A DNA stretch of 10,212 nt, from contig JAFTRD010000126.1 of assembly GCA_017462425.1 (NCBI GenBank), positions 1 to 10,212 on the forward strand, read 5' to 3'. This DNA is from Clostridia bacterium. GTDB lineage: Bacteria; Bacillota_A; Clostridia; Christensenellales; Borkfalkiaceae. Positions 1 to 6,900 of the stretch are shown one piece after another. Below the pieces are notes generated by a model. It had not been told where the DNA came from and did not search any database. It saw nothing but the letters and a program-made list of their open reading frames with translations. Position 1 is the stretch's first letter; every line of letters starts with the position of its first letter. The translations under genes and the position numbers were made by a program.

Positions 1-543
1 ACCACCTGTAATATCATGGCGGTATCCACTTCCAGCGATAAGGAAATCGATATGGCGCTTGAGATGCTCGGCAACTCCTGCGTAGACGGCATTTACATCG
101 TGGACAGCTACGGTTCGTTCTATCCCGAAGAAATCCGTGCGCTCGCTAAAAGATACGTCGAGTGCGGCGAAAAGTACGGCAAATTCATCGGTATTCATGC
201 GCACGATAACCAAGGCTTGGCGTTTGCAAACACCATCGACTCCATCGCTTGCGGCGTCAATTACGCCGACGCCACCGTGTTCTCCATGGGTAGAGGGGCA
301 GGCAACTGCGCCTTGGAGCAAATGCTGTTGTTCTTGACCAATCCTTCCTATAAACTGATGCCTATTTTAAAATTCATCGAAAAATATATGCGTCCGTTAA
401 AGGAATCGGGCGTAAAATGTGGCTACGGCATACAGTACCTTTTGACCGGATTTTTCAACCAACACCCCCGTGCGGCAATCGATTTTACCAATCAGAATCG
501 TGACGACTTCACCAACTTCTTCACCGAACTGATGGAGAGATAA
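1..543 (+). CDS. HMGL-like aldolase catalytic-domain protein (5'-truncated)
   Basis: This is the C-terminal 180 codons of a gene that starts before the window; the frame is open from base 1 and ends at TAA 541-543. It resembles the DRE-TIM metallolyase (HMGL-like) group, which includes 4-hydroxy-2-oxovalerate aldolase, an enzyme that cleaves a 4-hydroxy-2-oxo acid to pyruvate and an aldehyde. The visible HxH metal-binding motif (HAHDNQG, window residues 66-72) and the following glycine-rich GRGAGN segment are typical. The tail, with LLTGFFNQHPRAAI, resembles the stand-alone 'aldolase catalytic domain' proteins often found in surface-polysaccharide loci, rather than the catabolic DmpG enzymes; this is from memory of the family. 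The N-terminal catalytic Arg-Asp region is outside the window, so substrate and activity cannot be judged. A strong terminator follows, so this is the last gene of its transcript and is separate from minD. Confidence 0.75.
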   Translation, partial: TTCNIMAVSTSSDKEIDMALEMLGNSCVDGIYIVDSYGSFYPEEIRALAKRYVECGEKYGKFIGIHAHDNQGLAFANTIDSIACGVNYADATVFSMGRGAGNCALEQMLLFLTNPSYKLMPILKFIEKYMRPLKESGVKCGYGIQYLLTGFFNQHPRAAIDFTNQNRDDFTNFFTELMER

Positions 544-560
544 AAATGAATAAAAATCAT

Positions 561-590
561 AAAGGCTGTTCGATAAAAACAGCCTTTTTT
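561..590 (+). terminator. Intrinsic terminator after the aldolase gene
   Basis: A perfect 10-bp stem (561-570 with 578-587) encloses a 7-base loop and runs directly into a T tract (584-590), followed by further T-rich sequence. It lies 18 bases after the aldolase stop, which is the classic arrangement for Rho-independent termination. It insulates the min genes from upstream transcription. Confidence 0.9.
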
Positions 591-644
591 CTTTATTTTT
601 TCTTTAAAAGCGACGTATAAAAGATAGTAAACTATTGCCACAGG

Positions 645-674
645 CGTATGCGTATTCGTATTTATATTCGTATG
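645..674 (+). repeat. Tandem hexamer repeat CGTATK x5 upstream of minD
   Basis: Five consecutive hexamers occupy 645-650, 651-656, 657-662, 663-668 and 669-674. Four read CGTATG or CGTATT; the fourth reads TATATT. The array ends 22 bases before the minD start codon. A -35-like TTGCCA (635-640) lies just upstream, and the degenerate fourth unit is itself a good -10 match (TATATT). It may therefore be part of the minD promoter or a regulator site, or it may be a chance simple-sequence tract. Confidence 0.6.
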
Positions 675-696
675 CTATTGAAAAAAGGAGTAGGGT

Positions 697-1467
697 ATGG
701 CAAGAAAAATCGATTTTACTTCGGGTAAAGGCGGCGTGGGAAAAACCACGGTGGCGGCAAACATCGGCGCGCAGCTCTCTTTAAAAGGCGAACAGGTCAT
801 TCTGTGCGATACCGATTTCGGGCTGAACAATATCGACGTGGTAACGGGCATAGAAAAGCGTATCACCTACGACATTGCCGACGTAATAGAAGGTCGTTGC
901 CGTGCCCGTCAGGCGCTCGTGCAGCACCCCACGTTCAAAAATTTATATATCCTCGCAAGCAATCATTCTTCCCCCGATAAATACATTTCTCCGCAGGCGG
1001 TCAAGCTGGTTTTAGACAACCTTGCGCCCCAGTTCGACTATATCCTCATCGACTCTCCCGCCGGCATCGAGGAGGGGTTTCACCGTGCGGTGGCGTCTGC
1101 GGAGGAGGCGTTAATCGTCACCACGCCCCATCTCTCCGCTCTGCGTGACGCCGATAAGGTAATCTCCGTATTAAAGAGCTATAAGCTCAAAAGCGTTCAG
1201 CTCATCGTCAATATGGTCCGTGGCGATATGCTTTTGAGCGGCGATATTCTCTCTCCGCAGGAAATTTCCCAAATTTTAAAAATCCCTTTGCTTGCCGTAC
1301 TCCCCGAATCGGATGACGTATATTTAGGCACGCTTACGGATAAACGAAAGGTATTTAAAATGGCGGCGAACAATCTTTTGGGCGGTAAGACGAAATATTA
1401 CGACGCAACCAAGCCCTACAGCGGAATTCTGGGCCGTATCAAGATGGGATTAAAGCGAGGCGTATGA
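697..1467 (+). CDS. minD: Septum site-determining ATPase MinD
   Basis: MinD is a membrane-cycling ATPase of the ParA/Mrp family that positions the division septum by recruiting MinC and being released by MinE. The 256-residue product is close to the usual 260-270. It shows the deviant Walker A motif GKGGVGKTT at residues 10-18 with both lysines (K11, K16), the switch I segment DTDFGLNNID at 38-47, and the Walker B/switch II segment LIDSPAGIE at 117-125 with D119. The last residues (GILGRIKMGLKR) look like the amphipathic helix that anchors MinD to the membrane. The ATG start is set by AAAGGAG at 684-690, 6 bases upstream. The stop overlaps the next gene by ATGA, which suggests translational coupling. 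The upstream neighbour is an unrelated aldolase behind a terminator, so minC is not in this operon. Family assignment is secure; a ParA-like role other than Min is unlikely because the switch regions are MinD-like. Confidence 0.92.
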   Translation: MARKIDFTSGKGGVGKTTVAANIGAQLSLKGEQVILCDTDFGLNNIDVVTGIEKRITYDIADVIEGRCRARQALVQHPTFKNLYILASNHSSPDKYISPQAVKLVLDNLAPQFDYILIDSPAGIEEGFHRAVASAEEALIVTTPHLSALRDADKVISVLKSYKLKSVQLIVNMVRGDMLLSGDILSPQEISQILKIPLLAVLPESDDVYLGTLTDKRKVFKMAANNLLGGKTKYYDATKPYSGILGRIKMGLKRGV

Positions 1468-1724
1468 AAAATAAAACTAAGAATAGAAATACGGAAAACG
1501 CACAGGCAGTTTACGAACGGGCAAGCCGTGTCATCAACGCCGATAAATCGGCAATGAGCGAGGAATGCAGAGCGGTTGCCTTGCGTGATTTTTTGCACGT
1601 TGCAAGGGAATACTTCGACTTAAAAGGGTTGCCTTCGCTCGAGATTGTCAATAAAAGCGGCGAATACGATATATCCGTTCGCTTTAAAGCGGATAGAGTA
1701 AAGACGTTTTATTTGTTAAAATAA
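1464..1724 (+). CDS. minE: Divergent MinE-like topological specificity factor
   Basis: An 86-residue protein encoded immediately after minD, sharing ATGA (1464-1467). MinE stimulates MinD ATPase and drives Min oscillation, and it is usually 80-90 residues and encoded directly downstream of minD. By eye the middle aligns with MinE. YERASRVINAD (17-27) matches the anti-MinCD segment (E. coli KERLQIIVAER). ALRDFLHVAREYFDL (39-53) matches LRKDILEVICKYVQI. A strand-forming tail (residues 58-74) follows. Identity is low, so the call rests on length, gene order and this pattern together. The N-terminus is basic and polar (residues 1-9), with no hydrophobic amphipathic helix like the MALLDFF membrane-targeting stretch of classic MinE. 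No strong Shine-Dalgarno is seen, only GCGAGG in the end of minD, consistent with coupled translation. Alternative: an unrelated small MinD partner. Confidence 0.6.
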   Translation: MKNKTKNRNTENAQAVYERASRVINADKSAMSEECRAVALRDFLHVAREYFDLKGLPSLEIVNKSGEYDISVRFKADRVKTFYLLK

Positions 1725-1753
1725 AAATTTTTCATGTAAACGGTGGACTTTTG

Positions 1754-1783
1754 TTTAAAAATTTTATATCATGGTTATATAAT
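1754..1783 (+). promoter_or_regulatory. Candidate sigma-A-type promoter for degV
   Basis: A perfect TATAAT at 1778-1783 is preceded by TTTAAA (1754-1759, 4 of 6 to TTGACA) with an 18-base spacer. It would leave a leader of about 70 bases before the degV start. The surrounding sequence is AT-rich, so a chance match is possible. I see no convincing terminator after minE, so some read-through from the min operon is also possible. Confidence 0.45.
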
Positions 1784-1858
1784 AAAAGAAGAGAAAATCG
1801 GGGTGTGCTCCTGCTTACAAAAGCAATCATAGTAAATTAAAACAAGGAGTATACTTCA

Positions 1859-2731
1859 ATGCAAAGAAAATTTGTAATCGTAACCGATTCCGGCTGTGAT
1901 ATGTCGGAGGAATATTTGTCGCAACACGGTGTGGAAACCGTCCACCTCGGCTTTTTAATGGACAACGTGCTCTATAGCGGCGAGGACGGCGAAAAAATAG
2001 ACACCAAAATATTCTACGAACAAGTGCGCAAGGGCGCTATGCCCACCACCCACCAGGTAAACGTAGAATGCGCCAAAGAACACGTTGAAAAGTATTTAAA
2101 AGAGGGCAAAGACGTACTCGTTATCGCCTTCTCGGGTGCGCTTTCGGGTACGGCAAACTCTTTTAAGGTTGCCGCTAAGGAATTATCCGAAAAATACCCG
2201 ACGCAAAAGGTGTTGGTCAGCGACTCTCTCTGCGCTTCCATGGGTCAAGGCTTGTATTTAGACTACGCCCTCAAAAAAGCGGATACGGGCGCAGATTTAG
2301 AGGAAACGTACGACTATATCGAGGGAATAAAGCAAAATATTTGCCACCTTTTCACCGTGGATAACCTCTTTCATTTAAAGCGTGGCGGCAGGGTCTCCGC
2401 CGTTACGGCAATCGTTGGAACGCTGTTGTCCATCAAGCCCGTCATGCACGTCAGCCCCGAGGGGAAGCTCGTTCCCATCAGCAAGGCTATGGGCAGAAAA
2501 AAATCAATCAAATCGCTTTTGGATAAAATGAAAGAGCTTGCAATTTTAGAAAAAGGCGAGCCTATCTTTATCAGTCACGGCGACTGTATAGAGGATGCAA
2601 CCGCTTTGGCTGAAATGATAAAAACAATTTATCCCCAAAACCCCGTCACTATAAATTACGTTGGACCGGTCATCGGCTCTCATTCCGGACCGGGTACGCT
2701 GGCGCTCTTTTTCAGAGGCAAACAAAGATAA
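1859..2731 (+). CDS. DegV family fatty-acid-binding protein (FakB-like)
   Basis: DegV/FakB proteins are soluble lipid carriers. The best-studied members present a bound fatty acid to the kinase FakA, which makes acyl-phosphate for phospholipid synthesis. The 290-residue length is typical. Visible family signatures are VTDSG at residues 8-12, PTTHQVN at 62-68, FSGALSGTANS at 91-101, SDSLCASMGQG at 121-131, HLKRGGRVS at 172-180, and the C-terminal GSHSGPGT block at 273-280, whose His275 fits the conserved lipid-head-group histidine. The usual serine in PTTSQ is replaced by histidine (H65). The ATG is preceded by AAGGAG (1844-1849) at 9 bases. It is probably a single-gene unit, followed by a hairpin shared with the converging lipoprotein gene. 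No fakA is in the window, and Clostridia often carry several DegV paralogues, so the ligand is unknown. Confidence 0.93.
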   Translation: MQRKFVIVTDSGCDMSEEYLSQHGVETVHLGFLMDNVLYSGEDGEKIDTKIFYEQVRKGAMPTTHQVNVECAKEHVEKYLKEGKDVLVIAFSGALSGTANSFKVAAKELSEKYPTQKVLVSDSLCASMGQGLYLDYALKKADTGADLEETYDYIEGIKQNICHLFTVDNLFHLKRGGRVSAVTAIVGTLLSIKPVMHVSPEGKLVPISKAMGRKKSIKSLLDKMKELAILEKGEPIFISHGDCIEDATALAEMIKTIYPQNPVTINYVGPVIGSHSGPGTLALFFRGKQR

Positions 2732-2745
2732 AATAAAAGAAAAAA

Positions 2746-2773
2746 ATCCCCCGCTTACTTTTTAGTGGGGGAT
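2746..2773. terminator. Hairpin terminator between convergent genes
   Basis: A 10-bp stem (2746-2755 with 2764-2773, one G-U pair, five consecutive G-C pairs) with an 8-base loop lies between the stops of degV and the minus-strand lipoprotein gene. Read on the minus strand it is followed by a long U-rich tract (complement of the A-rich stretch 2732-2745), so it should end the lipoprotein transcript efficiently. Read on the plus strand the following sequence is only moderately T-rich (ATTCATTTATTC), so it is a weaker terminator for degV. Confidence 0.85.
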
Positions 2774-2793
2774 ATTCATTTATTCATTATTTA

Positions 2794-3774
2794 TTATTTA
2801 TTCGTAAAATCGGCTTCGGTGAGGGTATACACCAGCTTACCCATGTTATACGATAACGGATTTTCCATCTTTACCATTACGCAGCGGTAATCGTTGGGCG
2901 CAGTTTTTGCGGCGTAATAAGCGGTTACTGTCTTACCGCCAAGGGTCTGGTTACGGCTGATCTGCACGACGTTTACGTCCATCGTATACTCTTTTGTCGC
3001 AGTATCTCCCTGGTCCAGATTTTTAAAGCTATATTTAGCCTGCGTGCCTTGTCCCGCCAAAACGATATTCACGATTTCCTGCGTTTTGTTGTAGGGGTTT
3101 AAAACGTAAGCGCTTTCGGTTACTTGGGCATCCAAAGAAACGCCTCTCACGGCAAACAGCAAGCTCTCGTTGTCTAAAACGGTCAAATTATCCTTTAAGG
3201 AATACGTTTGTTCCGTATTTTTAGACGAATCTTTTAAATCCGTATACACGGACGTTGCGCTGTTATCGCCTAGGTTATACGTAACCTCCATGGTATACTC
3301 GTATTGCGCTACGGCATCCTCCAAAGAGGTGGGATTATTCTTAAGAGGGGTGGTAGAGTGCACCGTCTTTTTGCTGTATAAAGGGTATAACGCCTGCCCT
3401 GCGCTGTGGAAATAACATTCAGACGCAACGCTATCGGTAAAGCTTAAAGTATCGCTACCAAGCGTATACGAGCCTTCTATTTGCAGGGAAGAGGTCAGCT
3501 TATATACCGCTTCGTTGTTGTAGGTGGAATTTTCCAACACTACGGTATACGTACCTTCCTGATAGGCTACCTGATAATCTTCGTTGGAGCCTTTCTCGTA
3601 GGTTACCTTATAGCTCAATTTTTCATAGGTATTTGAAATGGAAGTGTTTAAAGTGGTATCAGCGTACCAGTTGGGCGCAATACTCGTAGAAACGGTAGCG
3701 CTACCGCAGGCGGTAAGCGCAAATACGGTTGCGCAGGAAATTGCGGCAATGCCGATTTTTAATGTCTTTTTCAT
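2794..3774 (-). CDS. Hypothetical secreted lipoprotein
   Basis: A 326-residue protein of unrecognised family. The N-terminus is a clear lipoprotein signal peptide: MKK, then a hydrophobic stretch (residues 7-20), then the lipobox LTAC with lipidation cysteine C23. The mature protein would be about 304 residues, anchored on the outer face of the cytoplasmic membrane. The body is rich in Thr, Ser, Tyr, Asn and Val in alternating patterns that suggest mostly beta structure. Short similar pieces recur (YTMEV near the middle, YTMDV near the end), hinting at related strands or degenerate repeats. I see no enzyme motif, transporter-binding signature or cell-wall anchor. It is the only minus-strand gene, with its own promoter (3820-3848) and terminator, so it is probably monocistronic. 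No good Shine-Dalgarno precedes the ATG; only a weak GAG about 14 bases upstream is seen. Lipoprotein status is confident; function is unknown. Confidence 0.85.
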   Translation of the reverse strand: MKKTLKIGIAAISCATVFALTACGSATVSTSIAPNWYADTTLNTSISNTYEKLSYKVTYEKGSNEDYQVAYQEGTYTVVLENSTYNNEAVYKLTSSLQIEGSYTLGSDTLSFTDSVASECYFHSAGQALYPLYSKKTVHSTTPLKNNPTSLEDAVAQYEYTMEVTYNLGDNSATSVYTDLKDSSKNTEQTYSLKDNLTVLDNESLLFAVRGVSLDAQVTESAYVLNPYNKTQEIVNIVLAGQGTQAKYSFKNLDQGDTATKEYTMDVNVVQISRNQTLGGKTVTAYYAAKTAPNDYRCVMVKMENPLSYNMGKLVYTLTEADFTNK

Positions 3775-3819
3775 GGTTAATTTTTTACTCTGAAATATAA
3801 TTTTTAAATATTTTTAAAG

Positions 3820-3848
3820 ATTATACCATAAAATTTTATTTTTGTAAA
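3820..3848 (-). promoter_or_regulatory. Sigma-A-type promoter of the lipoprotein gene
   Basis: On the minus strand, TTTACA (3843-3848, 5 of 6 to consensus) and a perfect TATAAT (3820-3825) are separated by exactly 17 bases. They lie about 45 bases upstream of the lipoprotein start codon. This is the best promoter match in the window. Confidence 0.75.
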
Positions 3849-3867
3849 AATAATTTATCCCAAAAAG

Positions 3868-3897
3868 CTGAAAAAATCACTAAAAGTATGTTATAAT
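3868..3897 (+). promoter_or_regulatory. Extended -10 promoter of the addBA operon
   Basis: A perfect TATAAT (3892-3897) carries the extended -10 TG one base upstream (TG at 3889-3890). The -35 is weak (CTGAAA at 3868-3873, 18-base spacer), which is usual for extended -10 promoters. It lies about 30 bases before the addB start and back to back with the lipoprotein promoter. Confidence 0.65.
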
Positions 3898-3909
3898 ATA
3901 AAAAAAGAT

Positions 3910-3915
3910 AAGGAG
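3910..3915 (+). promoter_or_regulatory. Ribosome binding site setting the addB GTG start
   Basis: AAGGAG at 3910-3915 is 11 bases before GTG 3927-3929. The next in-frame ATG is about 75 codons further in, past sequence that belongs to the protein, so the GTG start is preferred. The spacing is slightly long, and with the GTG this suggests modest translation. Confidence 0.75.
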
Positions 3916-3926
3916 TCGGGCGATTC

Positions 3927-6900
3927 GTGTTACAGGTAACCGGTTATCCCACGCTGCAAGAGGGACTGCAATATTTAAAACAATACGTTTCCGCCGCCGA
4001 GGAGCGGGGGGAACGGGTAACCGTGTTCTGTGAAGACAGGCTTACCTTGCGTGCGGAAAAAAGCATCTGTGAAGCCTTGGGCGGTACGTTTTCCACCTCG
4101 GTTACCACGTTTGCTCGTTTCCTGCGGTTTAACGGAAAAACGCTCTCCAAGCAGGGCTCGGTCATGGTGGTCGGCAGGCTTCTTTCCGAATACGAAAACC
4201 GTTTAAAATGCCTCTCCTTCCATAGCGGCGCTAAAAACGGAGCGGCGGCGGTGTACGAAATGCTTTCCCAGCTGTTCGCCTCCAAGGTTACGGGCGAAAT
4301 GCTGTTAAACGCTCTGCCTGAGGACGGACTTTTAAGGGATAAGCTGACCGACTTGGCGCTATTGTATGAAAAATACGCCGCCTTTTTAACTCAAAACGGC
4401 TATGTGGACGAAAACCGCTATCTTTCCCTGCTCCCTGCCGCCATTTCTAAAAGCCCCGTCATTCGGGGTGAAACGGTAATCTTCCTGGGCTTTTCCTCCT
4501 TCACGGCGCAGGCGCTCGACGGCGTGCGTGCGGCGTGCGAAACGGCGAAAAACGTCCTTGGACTTTTCCCCGCAGGCAGTGCGGAAATTTACGCCAATCA
4601 ATCGGCAACCGCCTTTAAAAAAGCATTGGAGGAGTACGGCGAGGTCAAAATCTCTCAACTCAAAATCCCTGCCGAGCATATAACGGCGGCGGATATTTTA
4701 CGTAACCAATTATACGCTCCCGAGGTCTTTTCTCCCTCGTATCTACCCAAAGAAAGCGGAAAAAAAGTACAGCTGCGTCAGGTACAGGACGAGGAGGAAG
4801 AGCTCCGTTTTGTCTGCGCCCGTATTCAAAAATATATAGCGGAAGGGGGCAGATATGCGGACGTTGCCGTATTCGTACCCGACGTCAAGGCGTATTCCCT
4901 ACTTCTTGCCAAGGCGTTCGGAGAATACGATATACCTTACTTTGCCGACCTTAAAAAATCCCTCGTTTCGCATCCGTTCGCCTTTTTCCTGTTATCCCTT
5001 CTGCGCGCAGTAGCGGACGGAGGCTCGCCGTCTGCGGTGGAGCAGGTAGCCTCTTCCTGCTATTTCGGCGATAACGGACAGTACCGCAATTACCTTGCAA
5101 AATTCTGTAATTACCGTGGTGGCATGAAGCGGGAAATTAAAGAGGGGGATATCGTAAAAGACTACGACAGAAGCTATCTTGTTTCCATGCGAGAGCGTCT
5201 TTTATTGGCTTTGGGTTTATTTTCCCGTAAAATGACGGGCAAGCAGTTTTGCCTTGCCGTGCGCAAAACGTATACTGTTTTCGAGTCGGAACGGGTTACG
5301 AAGTCGCTCATTTCCTCCTGCGACGACGATATGCAAAAGGAATACCTTTCCAAAATGGAAAAATCGCTCGAAGAAGTATTAAAAGAAGCGGAGGAGCTGT
5401 TGGGCGACGCATCCTTGACGGCAAGCGATTTTTCCGCGCTCTTAGAAGAAGGTCTGACTGCCTGCGAAGTGTCTTTATTGCCACTCAAGCAGGACGAGGT
5501 GTTCGTAGGCGACCTTTCGCAAAGCCGTGTGCAGTCCAACGCCTTGGTCTTTGCGCTCGGCATGAGCGACGCCGTACCCTTACAGGGTGAAGATACCGCC
5601 CTTCTTGCGGATAAGGAAATGCAAAAGCTTGAAACGGTTCGCATCAAAATAGAACCCTCCGTGGCGCAGGTCAACGACCGCACGAGGGAGAGCGTATGCC
5701 TCAATATTTGCTCGTTTACCGAATATTTGTATCTTTTATACCCCAACCAAAAGGACGAGGAGCGCTCCGAAAGCGATATTCTGCGCTATACCCGGCGTAT
5801 TTTTTCGGATACAAAGTCGGAAGAAGACCTGTTCGTTTACGCTTGCACGGCGCCCATGCCCGCCTTTAAGGAGCTGCTATTTTGTAAAGACGCTTACCGT
5901 GAAGGGCGTGGCGATTCCCGTGAAAAGTATGCTTCGTTATATACCGCTTTAACGAGCCAAGAGGACTTAAAGGAAAAAACGCAAAGCCTGTTTGAGGGCA
6001 AACAGCCCGTATTTTTCGTGGAAAACGGCGAAAAACTGTTCTTTTCAAGCGGCGAAGTTTCTCCTACGCTGTTGGAGAACTACTATACCTGCCCGTACCG
6101 TAACTTTACTACTATGGGTTTAAAACTTAAAGAACGTGAAGAAACGGCGGTCATGCTGACGGACGCAGGCGTTTTCGTGCATAGCGTTTTAGAATCGGTT
6201 GCAAAAAATATAGAGAATCTGCCCGATGAAAAAAGCTGTGTTTCCTTTGCCCGTCAGACGGCGGAGGAGCTGTTTACCCGAGCTAAATTTGCTCCGCTCA
6301 AAGATACGGCGGCAGGTGAATATGCAAGCGGTCGATTGAGTGAAGAGAGCGCGCAGGTAGCGCTACAAATGTACCGACAAATTAAAAATTCCAACTTTAA
6401 GGTAAAATACGTCGAATACGATTGCCACCTTCCCGAGGCGCGCATGCACGGCAAGATAGACCGTGTGGACGAATGCGGAGAGTACGTGCGCATCATCGAC
6501 TATAAGACGGGCAATATCGACGATACGCCTACATCCTATTCCGTGGGTAAAAAATTACAGTTGCAACTGTATATGTCCGCCGTCAGCGCAGGCAAAACGC
6601 CTGCAGGGATCTATTATTTCCCTGCTTCGGTCAATTACAGCAAGGAGGGTGAAGCGCCCTTCCGTATGCTTGGATTTATGAACGGCAGCGAGGAGGTTAT
6701 CAAAAATTCGGATATCACGCTGCAAGAGGGGGAAAAGAGCAAGTTTTTCAACGCCTCTTTGGGTAAAAATACTGCGGATAAAGTAATGAGCGAGGACGAC
6801 TTCCGCCACTTTATCGCCTATTCGGTGCTCAGCGGCAGGCAGGGCAGTAAAGAACTGAAAAAAGGGTTCATTGCGCCCACGCCGTACGCCGATTCCTGCC

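Noticed and set aside
1724..1765. AT-only inverted repeat (1724-1732 with 1757-1765) after minE as a terminator
   Set aside because: The stem has no G-C pairs, the loop is 24 bases and no clean T tract follows; it is too weak to call.
1812..1825. Small hairpin (TGCTT/AAGCA, 4-base loop) in the degV leader as a riboswitch or attenuator
   Set aside because: Only 5 bp, with no conserved aptamer features and no alternative terminator structure.
5174..5746. A 190-codon minus-strand open frame inside addB
   Set aside because: Antisense to a conserved AddB region, with a Ser-rich product of no recognisable family and no ribosome site.
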